NCBI GenBank assembly: GCA_963736715.1
Contig: CAVTQA010000045.1
Span: forward strand, 1 to 64,000
DNA: 64,000 nucleotides
Direction: 5' to 3'
Source: AP-15 sp963736715
GTDB lineage: Bacteria; Pseudomonadota; Alphaproteobacteria; ATCC43930; CGMCC-115725
Shown: positions 47,679-56,652 of the stretch, piece after piece
Layout: the number at the start of each line of letters is the position of its first letter
How positions within the stretch are numbered: the stretch's first letter is position 1
Position numbers and translations under genes: made by a program
Notes under the pieces: model-generated
Told to the model about the DNA's origin: nothing
Databases searched by the model: none
The model's input: only the letters and a program-made list of their open reading frames with translations

Positions 47679-48101
47679 TTACGCGGCCTCGGCCTCTTCG
47701 CCCTCGGTCCCAGTCGGGCCGGAATCCTTACCCTTGGCTTCGGGGTCGCGGTCGACGAACTCGATGACCGCCATCGCCGCGTTGTCGCCATAGCGATAAC
47801 CGGCCTTGATGATGCGGGTGTAGCCGCCGGGCCGGGTCGCGTAGCGCTCTGCCAATGTTGTCATCAGCTTGTCGGCCAACCTCGTGTCCTGCAGCGCGGC
47901 GATCGCGCGTCGCCGGTTGGCCAGACCGCCATGCTTGCCAAGAGTGATCAGCCGCTCGACGATCGGGCGCAGATCCTTGGCCTTGGGCAGAGTCGTCTTG
48001 ATCTGCTCATGCTTGATCAGCGCCGCGGCGAGGTTCTCGAACATCGCCTTGCGATGGGCGGATTTGCGGCTGAAGGCGCGGCCGTGAAGGCGGTGGCGCA
48101 T
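47679..48101 (-). CDS. rplQ: Ribosomal protein bL17
   Basis: 140 residues. The N-terminal MRHRLHGRAFSRKSAHRKAM is the standard L17 start and LAERYATRPGGYTRIIKAGY follows. The C-terminal ~22 residues are an acidic extension (EGEEAEAA) found in many alphaproteobacteria. Last gene of the ribosomal superoperon, 12 bp after rpoA. Confidence 0.97.
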   Translation of the reverse strand: MRHRLHGRAFSRKSAHRKAMFENLAAALIKHEQIKTTLPKAKDLRPIVERLITLGKHGGLANRRRAIAALQDTRLADKLMTTLAERYATRPGGYTRIIKAGYRYGDNAAMAVIEFVDRDPEAKGKDSGPTGTEGEEAEAA

Positions 48102-48113
48102 CGGATGTGGTCC

Positions 48114-49130
48114 TCAATAGGGCTCGTCGAGGCGCTTGGCCAATTCCTCGATGTTCTCCGGCGGCCAGTTCGGGATTTCCATACCGAGATGAAGCCCCAT
48201 CTGGGCCAGCACCTCCTTGATCTCATTGAGCGATTTGCGCCCGAAATTCGGGGTCCGCAACATTTCGGCTTCGGACTTCTGAACGAGGTCGCCGATATAG
48301 ACGATATTGTCGTTCTTCAGGCAGTTCGCCGAGCGCACCGAAAGCTCCAGCTCGTCGACCTTGCGCAGCAGGTTCTTGTTGAACGGCAGCTCGCTCGGAC
48401 GGACATCCTCCGAAGGATGTCGCGGCTCTTCGAAATTGATGAAGAGCTGCAGCTGATCCTGCAGGATGCGGGCAGCGAGCGCGACCGCGTCCTCGGGGGT
48501 TACCGCGCCGTTGGTCTCCACCCGGAGCGCCAGCCGGTCGTAATCGGTGACCTGGCCGACGCGCGTGTTCTCCACCCGGTACGACACCTTGCGAACCGGG
48601 CTGAACAGCGCATCGACCGGAATGAGGCCGATCGGCGCGTCCTCGGGCCGGTTTTGCGTCGCCGGGACATAGCCCTTGCCGTTCTCGACCACCAATTCCA
48701 TCACAATCCTGATGCCGCTGTCGAGCGTGCAGATCACCAGGTCAGGGTTCATGATGTCGATGTCATGGCCAGTCTCGATTGCACTGGCGCGGACTTCGCC
48801 GGGTCCGCTGGCACGCAGCCGCATGCGTTTGGGACCCTCGCCATACATCCGCAAATCGATGCTCTTGACGTTGAGGACGATGTCGGTCACGTCTTCGAGC
48901 ACGCCGGGGAGCGAGGAAAACTCGTGCAATACGCCCTCGATCTGCATCGAAGTGATCGCCGCACCCTGCAGCGACGACATCAGCACGCGTCGCAGCGCAT
49001 TTCCTAACGTCAGACCGAAGCCGCGTTCCAGGGGCTCGGCGACGACCGTAGCGACGCGCTTGGGGTCGTCGCCCGGTTCAACCGAGAGCTGTTTCGGTTT
49101 GATCAGTGTTTGCCAATTTCTCTGAAGCAC
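48114..49130 (-). CDS. rpoA: RNA polymerase alpha subunit
   Basis: 338 residues. N-terminal domain for dimerisation (GFGLTLGNALRRVLMSSLQG AAITS) and C-terminal domain for UP elements and activators (LELSVRSANCLKNDNIVYIG DLVQKSE). Normal length and position in the alpha operon, between rpsK and rplQ. Confidence 0.98.
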   Translation of the reverse strand: MLQRNWQTLIKPKQLSVEPGDDPKRVATVVAEPLERGFGLTLGNALRRVLMSSLQGAAITSMQIEGVLHEFSSLPGVLEDVTDIVLNVKSIDLRMYGEGPKRMRLRASGPGEVRASAIETGHDIDIMNPDLVICTLDSGIRIVMELVVENGKGYVPATQNRPEDAPIGLIPVDALFSPVRKVSYRVENTRVGQVTDYDRLALRVETNGAVTPEDAVALAARILQDQLQLFINFEEPRHPSEDVRPSELPFNKNLLRKVDELELSVRSANCLKNDNIVYIGDLVQKSEAEMLRTPNFGRKSLNEIKEVLAQMGLHLGMEIPNWPPENIEELAKRLDEPY

Positions 49131-49247
49131 AGTCGTACCTCGGTCGTTTAATGCGGATTTCCATCCGCAACATCAGCCGCCGGCCGCTCAAGGGCGTCCG
49201 GCGTTTTCTCGACAGGCCCGCCCCAACCGGCGGGCTGGCTTGTCGCG

Positions 49248-49646
49248 TCAGACTCGACGCCGCTTGGGCGGACGGCAGCCATTATGGGGGATCGGCGTCA
49301 CATCGCGAATCGAGGTGACTGCAAAACCGACCGCCTGCAGAGCACGCAATGCGGATTCGCGCCCGGAACCGGGCCCCTTGACCTCGATGTCGAGGGTGCG
49401 CATCCCATGCTCCATGGCCTTCCGTCCGGCGTCCTCGGCAGCGACCTGCGCGGCGTAAGGGGTCGATTTTCGTGAACCTTTGAAACCCTGGCTGCCCGAC
49501 GAGGACCACGCGATCGTGTTGCCCTGGGCATCCGTGATCGTGATCATCGTGTTGTTGAACGTGGCGTTCACATGGGCCGTGCCGGACGTGATGTTCTTAC
49601 GTTCGCGCCTGCGCAGCCGCGGCGCCGCTGCCGCCGTTCTGGCCAT
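49248..49646 (-). CDS. rpsK: Ribosomal protein uS11
   Basis: 132 residues. The family sequence GTAHVNATFNNTMITITDAQ GNTIAWSSSG is present, and the end is GCRPPKRRRV. It is followed after 117 bp by rpoA; the gap holds no recognisable gene or hairpin. Confidence 0.97.
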   Translation of the reverse strand: MARTAAAAPRLRRRERKNITSGTAHVNATFNNTMITITDAQGNTIAWSSSGSQGFKGSRKSTPYAAQVAAEDAGRKAMEHGMRTLDIEVKGPGSGRESALRALQAVGFAVTSIRDVTPIPHNGCRPPKRRRV

Positions 49647-49683
49647 GTATTCCTTTCCGCCGGTTGGTTCGAGTTGTGGCCCG

Positions 49684-50052
49684 TTATTTCTTCTTGCCGG
49701 CGATCGGCCGGGCCGGACCCTTGCGCGTCCGCGCGTTCGTATGGGTGCGCTGGCCCCGCACCGGCAGCCCCTTGCGGTGACGCAGTCCGCGGTAGCAGCC
49801 GAGATCCATCAACCGCTTGATGTTCATCGCAACCTGCCGCCGGAGGTCGCCCTCGACCGTGTATTCGCGGTCGATCAGCTCGCGGACGCGCAAGACCTCG
49901 TCATCGGTCATCTCGTGCACGCGCCGCTCGATCGGAATGCCGACCCGGCCGCAGATTTGGAGAGCCTTGGTCCGCCCGATGCCGTGGATGTAGGTCAGCC
50001 CGATCGGGACCCGCTTTTGATTAGGAATGTTGACGCCAGCGATCCGCGCCAC
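49684..50052 (-). CDS. rpsM: Ribosomal protein uS13
   Basis: 122 residues. Standard MARIAGVNIPNQKRVPIGLT YI start and GLRHRKGLPVRGQRTHTNAR TRKG end. It heads the rpsM-rpsK-rpoA-rplQ group. Upstream, in place of adk or rpmJ, stands a TrpB2-type gene 132 bp away. Confidence 0.97.
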   Translation of the reverse strand: MARIAGVNIPNQKRVPIGLTYIHGIGRTKALQICGRVGIPIERRVHEMTDDEVLRVRELIDREYTVEGDLRRQVAMNIKRLMDLGCYRGLRHRKGLPVRGQRTHTNARTRKGPARPIAGKKK

Positions 50053-50183
50053 TCGCGCTTCTCCTCAAAAAGAACAAAGATGTGGGCTGCTTCGCACTTT
50101 CGCAAGGGCGGGCAGTATAAGCATCGAGGCACTCGCGTCAACCCTAACCGCATTTCAGGGTCGCCCGGACCACCCGAGAGCCT

Positions 50184-51551
50184 CTACTCGGCGGCCACCC
50201 GCGGCAGATTGGCTAACGCGGCGTCGAGCTGGGCCTCGTCATAGGGACGGTCCTCGAGTTTGCCCGCCTGGAAATCGATGTAGGCCTGCATGTCGAAGTG
50301 ACCGTGACCACACAGGTTGAACAGGATCGTGCGCGGGACCCCTTCCGCCTTGCAGCGGAGTGCCTCCTCGATCGCGCCGCGAACAGCATGGTTGGCTTCC
50401 GGGGCCGGCAGGATTCCTTCGGTGCGCGCAAACTGGATGCCGGCTTCGAAGCAACTCGATTGCGTGAAAGCGCGGGATTGGATGAGCCCGAGCTCCTGCA
50501 GGAGGCTCACCAGCGGAGCCATCCCGTGGTACCGCAGCCCGCCGGCATGGAAGCCCGGCGGCACAAAGGTCGAACCGAGCGTGTGCATCTTGACAAGCGG
50601 CGTCAGATGCCCCGTGTCGCCGAAATCATACGCGTACTTGCCACGCGTCAGGCTCGGGCAGGCAGAGGGCTCGCAGGCGATGACGCGAGGCTTCGGCCCG
50701 CCGCGCAGGCCCGCGCCGATAAACGGGAAGGCGATGCCGGCGAAATTGCTGCCGCCCCCGGTGCAGCCGACGATGATGTCGGGATAGTCGCCGGCCATAT
50801 CGAGCTGCGCGATCGCTTCCTGGCCGATGACGGTCTGGTGCAGCAATACGTGGTTGAGGACGCTGCCGAGGGCGTATTTGGTGTCGGCGTGCTGCGCGGC
50901 GACTTCGACCGCCTCGCTGATGGCGATCCCCAAGCTGCCCGGCGAATTCGGATGTTCCGCTAAATTTTGCCGCCCGGCATTCGTCTCCTCGCTGGGGCTC
51001 GCAACGCATTGGGCGCCCCAAGCCTCCATCAGCGCCTTGCGGTAGGGCTTCTGCTCGAAACTGATGCGCACCATGTAGACGCGCACCTCGAGCCCGAACA
51101 AGGCGCCGGCAAAGGCGAGCGCCGAACCCCATTGCCCGGCGCCGGTTTCGGTCGTGAGCCGTTTGACGCCGGCCTCCTTGTTGTAGAAGGCCTGCGCCAC
51201 CGCGGTATTCGGCTTGTGGCTGCCGGCCGGGCTGACACCTTCATATTTGTAGTAAATCCTGGCGGGGGTATCGAGCGCGCGCTCCAGCCGGTGGGCTCGA
51301 TAGAGCGGCGACGGGCGCCACAGCCGGTAGATCTCGCGGACCGGCTCGGGAATTTCGATCGTCCGCTCCGTCGCCACTTCCTGTGCGATCAGCGCCATCG
51401 GAAACAGCGGCTCCAGATCCGCGGGCCCGACCGGCTGCAAGGTGCCGGGGTGTAGCACCGGGTCCGGCGGACGCGGCAGATCGGCCACGATGTTGTACCA
51501 CTCCTTCGGCAGCCGGCTTTCTTCGAGCAGATACTTCACGGTGTCAGACAT
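50184..51551 (-). CDS. Tryptophan synthase beta-like enzyme, TrpB2 type
   Basis: 455 residues, longer than classical TrpB (~400). The PLP lysine is Lys113 in GSHKPN, followed by ETGAGQWGSALAFAGALFGL and the phosphate loop VGCTGGGSNFAGIAFPF. The extended N-terminus (WYNIVADLPRPPDPVLHPGT) and the SHKPN form mark TrpB2, which acts without TrpA in many species, turning serine and indole into tryptophan or making a related amino acid. It stands between adk and rpsM, which normally touch. It may be transcribed with the ribosomal genes. The start at 51551 is the best fit. Confidence 0.9.
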   Translation of the reverse strand: MSDTVKYLLEESRLPKEWYNIVADLPRPPDPVLHPGTLQPVGPADLEPLFPMALIAQEVATERTIEIPEPVREIYRLWRPSPLYRAHRLERALDTPARIYYKYEGVSPAGSHKPNTAVAQAFYNKEAGVKRLTTETGAGQWGSALAFAGALFGLEVRVYMVRISFEQKPYRKALMEAWGAQCVASPSEETNAGRQNLAEHPNSPGSLGIAISEAVEVAAQHADTKYALGSVLNHVLLHQTVIGQEAIAQLDMAGDYPDIIVGCTGGGSNFAGIAFPFIGAGLRGGPKPRVIACEPSACPSLTRGKYAYDFGDTGHLTPLVKMHTLGSTFVPPGFHAGGLRYHGMAPLVSLLQELGLIQSRAFTQSSCFEAGIQFARTEGILPAPEANHAVRGAIEEALRCKAEGVPRTILFNLCGHGHFDMQAYIDFQAGKLEDRPYDEAQLDAALANLPRVAAE

Positions 51552-51581
51552 CGCTCTCCTCAATCCAAATACGCTTATGAT

Positions 51582-51658
51582 CCGTCACCCTGGCGAAAGC
51601 GGGGTTCCAGAGGCAACAGCTCTGCGGCTCTGGATTCCCGCTTTCGCGGGAATGACGG
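51582..51658. repeat. REP-type palindrome between trpB2 and the nitrilase relic
   Basis: 77 bp with arms ccgtcaccctggcgaaagcg on the left and cgctttcgcgggaatgacgg on the right. The centre pairs cagag with ctctg. It belongs to the same family as 5519, 6075 and 26969. It lies just beyond the trpB2 start codon on the minus strand. Confidence 0.85.
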
Positions 51659-51676
51659 TGTATGGATGCGGCTGCC

Positions 51677-52751
51677 TTAACCGCTTGCCGGCGGCTTCCA
51701 GATGCCGCGTTCCTGCATCAGCCGGACCTGCCGGTCGATAACCTCGCGCTTGTACTCGGCGTGCCGGCCGGGGATTTTATCGAGATAGAGATTCTTCGGA
51801 TAGATCGGCTGCTCGTAGATGATCTGCGCCAGCTCGGCGCGGATATCCTTGGGCCAATTGGTCACCTGCGCCGATTGGCGATGATGCCGCAGCGCCTCGA
51901 TATTGATCGACGCCGGCGACGAACGTCGAGCCATTGGTGTAGCGCTGCTTGCCGACGATCGCGCCGCGGTAATCCACGATCATCGACTGACCGCCGCACC
52001 GCATCAATCGGCGTGCTCGCTGTCAGGATAAAGGTAATAGCCGCCGATATTGGGGGCGACGACGTACATGTTGTTTTCGAGGGCCCGCGCCCGGTTCGAG
52101 ATCTCGAAGAAATCATTCTCGCGTAAACGGCGCGGGGAGCGAGGCGCGATAGACGACTTCGGCGCCGTTGAGGGCGAGACCGCGGCCGTTCTCGGGGTAG
52201 TTGCCCTCCATCGCCATCATGATCCCGAGGCGCCCGATCGCGGTGTCGGCGACCGGCCAGAACGCCTGCAGGGTGCGGCCGTACTTCTCGACCCACCAGT
52301 CGAACAGATCGTGCGGCGAGATCGAGCGCTCGCACGGCAAGAGCGCCGAGATCTTGTAATGCTTCAAGATGACGGCGCCATCCGGATCGATGACAAAGCC
52401 TATGTTGAAGAAGCGATCGGGCCAGTCTTCGTGACGCGCCTTGGCCTGCGCCATGATGAACACGCCCCAATTGTGCGCCAGCCGCCCGAGGCGGTCGGTC
52501 TCCGGGCCGGGTATGTCGATCGCGCAGTTGCGCGCGAATTCGGCATGATCGACATCGAGGACCTCGTCATTGAACCCCTGGAGCGCGCCCTCGGGAATGG
52601 CGATCAGGCGCACCGGAATGTCCAAGTTGGACAACCAAAACGCTGCCTTTGTCAGGCTTTCCAGGTGCTCCAGATTCTTCTCGATGTCCTCCCGGCGGCG
52701 AATGCCCCAGAAGCTCGGGATCAACCCCACGGCGGTGTAAGGTTCGATCAT
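51677..52751 (-). pseudogene. Nitrilase/carbon-nitrogen hydrolase, frameshifted
   Basis: The first 212 codons (52751 down to 52113) are a good nitrilase-family N-terminal half with the catalytic-Glu region LIAIPEGALQGFNDE and a lysine in HYKISALLPCERS. Then the frame jumps: NDFFEISNRARALENNMYVV APNIGGYYLYPD in a second frame, GGQSMIVDYRGAIVGKQRY in a third, and SINIEALRHHRQSAQVTNWP up to the end in a fourth reading. Three shifts are needed to give one ~350-residue protein, so the gene is broken or the assembly has several errors here. It lies between trpB2 and adk. Confidence 0.75.
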
Positions 52752-52778
52752 TCCGACCCCATCAATATCGTTGGCGGC

Positions 52779-53423
52779 TCACCCGAGAATCTTGTCGATC
52801 TCTCGCGTTACCTCGTCGATGTCGGCCATGCCGTCGACCCGGCGCAGAATGCCGCGATCACGATAATAGGGCAGGATCGGCGCGGTCTGACGATGATAGA
52901 CCTCGAACCGGGCCTTGACCGCCTCGGGCCTGTCGTCGGCGCGGTAGACGAATTCGCTGCCGCCGCATACGTCGCAGACCCCTTCGACCCTCGGCCGGTT
53001 ATACCGCTCGTGATAGCTCGCGCCGCACTGGGCACAGGTGAACCGCCCCGACAGCCGATCCACCAGCGCGGCCTCGTCGACGTCGAGCAAGATCACATGG
53101 TCGAGCTTCAGATGATGCTCGGCGAGCAGCGCGTCGAGCGCCTCCGCCTGCGGCACGTTGCGGGGAAACCCGTCGAGGATAAAGCCTCGGCTACAATCAG
53201 GCTGCCGGATACGCTGGTCGATCATCTCGACGATGATATTGTCGGGCACCAACTGTCCGGAATCCATGATGGCTTTGACGCGGCGTCCGAACTCGGTGTC
53301 GGAGTCGGTTGTCGTGCGCAGCATGTCGCCGGTGGATAGCTGCACGATGCCGTAGATCTGCTCGATCCGCTTCGCCTGGGTACCCTTCCCCGAGCCCGGC
53401 GGCCCCAGCAGAATGATGTTCAT
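52779..53423 (-). CDS. adk: Adenylate kinase
   Basis: 214 residues. P-loop GPPGSGKGT (7-15), the NMP-binding GDMLR, a zinc-type LID domain with CAQC and CDVC pairs, and RADDRPEAVKARFEVYHRQT near the end. It overlaps secY by 4 bp, as usual in the spc operon. The next gene downstream should be rpsM, but a nitrilase relic follows instead. Confidence 0.97.
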   Translation of the reverse strand: MNIILLGPPGSGKGTQAKRIEQIYGIVQLSTGDMLRTTTDSDTEFGRRVKAIMDSGQLVPDNIIVEMIDQRIRQPDCSRGFILDGFPRNVPQAEALDALLAEHHLKLDHVILLDVDEAALVDRLSGRFTCAQCGASYHERYNRPRVEGVCDVCGGSEFVYRADDRPEAVKARFEVYHRQTAPILPYYRDRGILRRVDGMADIDEVTREIDKILG

Positions 53424-54766
53424 CCGCGGCGCCCCCGCAGCTTCGCCTTCCGGATCAGACCTTCATATTGATGGGCGAGCAGGTGCGAATGGATTTGCGC
53501 AACGGTATCCATCGTGACGCTGACCACGATCAACAGACTGGTTCCGCCGAAATAGAACGGGACCGAGTATTCCGAGATCAGGATCTCGGGCAGGATGCAA
53601 ACCGCCGAGAGATAGGCGGCGCCGACGACGGTCAACCTGGTCAGGATGTAGTCCAGATAATCAGCGGTATTCTTCCCGGGCCGGATCCCGGGAATGAACC
53701 CGCCGTATTTCCGCAGATTGTCCGCAGTCTCCTCCGGGTTGAAGACGATTGCCGTATAGAAAAAGCAGAAGAAGACGATGAGGCCGACATAGAGCGCCAT
53801 ATAGAGCGGCCGCCCATGTGCAAGATAGGCCGTGATTTCGCCGATCCAGCCAAAGCCCTGCCCGTTGCCTTCGAAATTCGCCAGCGTCGCCGGCAGCAGC
53901 AACAGCGAGGAGGCGAAGATCGGCGGGATGACGCCCGAGGTGTTGATCTTCAGCGGCAGGTGGGACGCGTCGCCGCCAAACATCTTGTTGCCCATTTGGC
54001 GCTTTGGGTATTGCACGAGGATGCGACGCTGCGCGCGTTCCATGAAGACGATGAACGCGACGACCGCAACCGACATCACCAGAAAAATGATGATGAAGAC
54101 GGGCGAGATCGCACCGGTTCGCCCGAGTTCGAGTGTGGAAGCGAGCGCGTGCGGGAGGTTTGCGACGATACCGGCCATGATGATCAGGGAGATGCCGTTG
54201 CCGACCCCCCGCGCCGTGATCTGCTCGCCGAGCCACATCAGAAAGACCGTGCCGCTCGTCAACGTCACGACCGTAACCAATCGGAAGAATAAACCAGGAT
54301 CGAGCACCGCCGACTGCGCCCCGGCGCGCATGCCTTCGAGCCCGACGGCGATCCCGTAGGACTGGACCGCCGCCAACAGGACGGTGCCGAGGCGCGTGTA
54401 CTGGTTAAGCTTTTTCCGCCCGCTCTCGCCTTCCTTCTTCAGCGTTTCGAGTGTTGGGGACACCGCGGTCAAGAGCTGGATTATGATCGATGCCGAAATG
54501 TACGGCATGATGTTCAACGCAAAGATCGTCATCCTCCCGAGCGCGCCGCCCGAGAACATGTCGAACATTCCGAGAATGCCGCCCGCGTTGCGCGAGAACA
54601 CGTCCTGCAGGATCGCGGGGTCGATCCCGGGGATCGGGATGTACGTGCCGAGCCGGTAGATCACCAAGGCGCCGAGGGTGAACCAGATCCGGCTCTTGAG
54701 CTCGGTCGCCTTGGAGAAGGCCGAGAAATTTATGCTCGAAGCGAGTTGTTCGGCGGCTGACGCCAT
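53420..54766 (-). CDS. secY: Protein translocase subunit SecY
   Basis: 448 residues with ten membrane segments. Channel of the Sec translocon. The family region GIGNGISLIIMAGIVANLP and the cytoplasmic loop ERAQRRILVQYPKRQMG are intact. It follows rplO (54810-55313) by 43 bp on the same strand. Confidence 0.97.
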   Translation of the reverse strand: MASAAEQLASSINFSAFSKATELKSRIWFTLGALVIYRLGTYIPIPGIDPAILQDVFSRNAGGILGMFDMFSGGALGRMTIFALNIMPYISASIIIQLLTAVSPTLETLKKEGESGRKKLNQYTRLGTVLLAAVQSYGIAVGLEGMRAGAQSAVLDPGLFFRLVTVVTLTSGTVFLMWLGEQITARGVGNGISLIIMAGIVANLPHALASTLELGRTGAISPVFIIIFLVMSVAVVAFIVFMERAQRRILVQYPKRQMGNKMFGGDASHLPLKINTSGVIPPIFASSLLLLPATLANFEGNGQGFGWIGEITAYLAHGRPLYMALYVGLIVFFCFFYTAIVFNPEETADNLRKYGGFIPGIRPGKNTADYLDYILTRLTVVGAAYLSAVCILPEILISEYSVPFYFGGTSLLIVVSVTMDTVAQIHSHLLAHQYEGLIRKAKLRGRRG

Positions 54767-54809
54767 TTACCATTCCCTTACCAAATAGCCCGGAGCGGCG
54801 CCGCCGTAT

Positions 54810-55313
54810 CTAGGCCGAGGCGGTGTCCTCCGGCTTCTGTTCCTTCGCACGGCCGGTAGGGAGGATGACCTTGCCTCCGGCCTTCTCGACCGCGGCGATT
54901 GCTGCCTCGGAGGCACCGGCGACCTCGATCGTAATCGCCGTGCGCAGCTCGCCCTTGGCCAACAGCCGAACGCCGTCACCGAGCCGCCGCAACAGCCCCG
55001 ACGAGACGAGCGCCTCGCCGTCGAGTGTGCCATCGGCCCTCAGTTTACCACTGTCGAGCGCCGCCTGCAGTCGTCCAAGATTCACGATCTTGAAATCTTT
55101 GCGGAAAATCTTGTTGTTGAAGCCGCGCTTCGGCAGGCGCCGATGCAACGGCGTCTGGCCGCCTTCGAATCCGTTCAATGCCACGCCGGTCCGCGCCGTT
55201 TGGCCCTTGCCGCCGCGCGCCGAGGTCTTGCCCTTGCCCGAGCCGATGCCGCGCCCGACCCGCTTAGCGCGGTAATGGGCCCCAGGATTGTCCCTGATCT
55301 CGTTGAGCTTCAT
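54810..55313 (-). CDS. rplO: Ribosomal protein uL15
   Basis: 167 residues. Start MKLNEIRDNPGAHYRAKRVG RGIGSGKGKTSARGGKGQ is the typical L15 glycine-rich extension. It ends with a short charged tail (EQKPEDTASA). A 180-bp spacer with palindromes separates it from rpmD. Confidence 0.96.
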   Translation of the reverse strand: MKLNEIRDNPGAHYRAKRVGRGIGSGKGKTSARGGKGQTARTGVALNGFEGGQTPLHRRLPKRGFNNKIFRKDFKIVNLGRLQAALDSGKLRADGTLDGEALVSSGLLRRLGDGVRLLAKGELRTAITIEVAGASEAAIAAVEKAGGKVILPTGRAKEQKPEDTASA

Positions 55314-55354
55314 CGCGTACTCAATCCCTTACGCCCGTTAGGTGCCTGCGCGAA

Positions 55355-55489
55355 CCCTCACCCACGCAGCGCCATGCGCTGGGTCCCTCCTCTCCCGCAA
55401 TGCGGGAGAGGAGCTTTCTTTCCCCAGCCTTGTAGCCCCTCTCCCGCATTGCGGGAGAGGGTGCCGAGCGCAGCGAGGCGAGTGAGGGG
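55355..55489. repeat. Double palindrome in the rpmD-rplO spacer
   Basis: Two strong hairpins: cctctcccgcaatgcgggagagg (55388-55410 region) and ccctctcccgcattgcgggagaggg (55437-55461). The outer ends are ccctcaccc at 55355 and gtgagggg at 55482-55489. The second half, read on the minus strand, is ccctcactcgcctcgctgcg ctcggcaccctc, nearly the same as the left half of the repeat inside uvrC. It is transcribed within the operon and replaces the usual short gap. Confidence 0.8.
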
Positions 55490-55493
55490 CTTC

Positions 55494-55685
55494 TCACCCC
55501 TCTTCCACTACCCGAACGAGGTGTTGCACCTTGTTGATCATACCCCGGACCGCGGGCGTGTCTTCGAGAACGCGCCGGCGATGCCGCTTGTTCAACCCGA
55601 GACCCTTGAGTGTTGCTTCCTGGTCCGGCTTGCGCCCAATCGGACTTCCGAGCTGCTCGACCGTGACGGTCCTCTTGCCCTCCAT
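55494..55685 (-). CDS. rpmD: Ribosomal protein uL30
   Basis: 63 residues, short as L30 should be, with VEQLGSPIGRKPDQEATLKG LGLNKRHRRRVL. The ATG shares a base with the rpsE stop (TGATG). Followed by the double palindrome. Confidence 0.95.
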   Translation of the reverse strand: MEGKRTVTVEQLGSPIGRKPDQEATLKGLGLNKRHRRRVLEDTPAVRGMINKVQHLVRVVEEG

Positions 55686-56272
55686 CAGGCGTTCTCGCGT
55701 GGTTCGGTATCGCGCCGGCCGAGGATTTCGCCGACCTTTTTGCCGCGCCGCGCCGCGACCGCACGCGGGCTGGTTGCCCGGCCCAAAGCGACGAAGGTCG
55801 CCTTGATCATGTTGTGCGGGTTTGGACTGCCGATCGACTTGGCCACCACGTCGTGCACGCCGAGCGCCTCGAAGATCGCGCGCATCGGGCCGCCGGCGAT
55901 GATCCCGGTCCCCGGCTTGGCGGCGCGCACGACCACATGGCCGGCACCATAGCTGCTGACGATGTCGTGATGCAGTGTGCGACCCTCGCGCAACGGCACG
56001 CGGATCATGCCGCGCCGCGCCTGCTCGGTGGCCTTGCGAATGGCTTCCGGTACTTCTCTGGCCTTGCCCGAGCCATACCCAACCCGACCCTTGCGGTCAC
56101 CAACCACGACCAGCGCTGCGAAGCCGAAGCGCCGGCCGCCCTTCACCACCTTGGCGACCCGATTGATGTTGACCAGCTTCTCGGTGAACTCGCTGTCCTC
56201 GCGCTCGCGCCCCTGCCGGTCGCCGTCCCGTCCGCGCCGGTCGCCTTGTGTGCGTGCCTGTGTGCGTGCCAT
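55685..56272 (-). CDS. rpsE: Ribosomal protein uS5
   Basis: 195 residues. An Arg/Asp-rich N-terminal tail (ARTQARTQGDRRGRDGDRQG) is followed by FTEKLVNINRVAKVVKGGRR FGF. The start at 56272 is preferred, since the longer frame runs into rplR. Twelve bp after rplR; overlap by one base with rpmD. Confidence 0.97.
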   Translation of the reverse strand: MARTQARTQGDRRGRDGDRQGREREDSEFTEKLVNINRVAKVVKGGRRFGFAALVVVGDRKGRVGYGSGKAREVPEAIRKATEQARRGMIRVPLREGRTLHHDIVSSYGAGHVVVRAAKPGTGIIAGGPMRAIFEALGVHDVVAKSIGSPNPHNMIKATFVALGRATSPRAVAARRGKKVGEILGRRDTEPRENA

Positions 56273-56282
56273 GCCGATCCCT

Positions 56283-56648
56283 TCAGAAATCCAGACCGCC
56301 CTCGCGGGCGGCATCGGCCAAGGCTTTGACCCGGCCGTGAAACAGATAAGCGCCGCGATCGAAGACGACCTGCTCGACCCCGGCCGCTTTAGCTCTCTCC
56401 GCCACCAGCTTGCCGACGGCGCTCGCCGCGGCAATATCGGCGCCGGTTTTGAGATTGGTCTTCAGCCCGCCATCGAGGGTCGAGGCCGCCGCCAGAGTGC
56501 GTCCTGTCGTGTCGTCGATGACTTGCGCGTAGATATGCCTGGAGGAGCGAAACACCGACAGGCGCGGCCGGTTGTTGGCGGCGCGGCGCAAATTGCGCCG
56601 GACGCGCTGCCGCCGGCGCAGAAAGAGGGCTTTGGCTTTCTCGGACAT
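56283..56648 (-). CDS. rplR: Ribosomal protein uL18
   Basis: 121 residues. RLSVFRSSRHIYAQVIDDTT GRTLAAAST and the C-terminal VVFDRGAYLFHGRVKALADA AREGGL are standard L18. Four bp after rplF. Confidence 0.97.
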   Translation of the reverse strand: MSEKAKALFLRRRQRVRRNLRRAANNRPRLSVFRSSRHIYAQVIDDTTGRTLAAASTLDGGLKTNLKTGADIAAASAVGKLVAERAKAAGVEQVVFDRGAYLFHGRVKALADAAREGGLDF

Positions 56649-56652
56649 CCGT

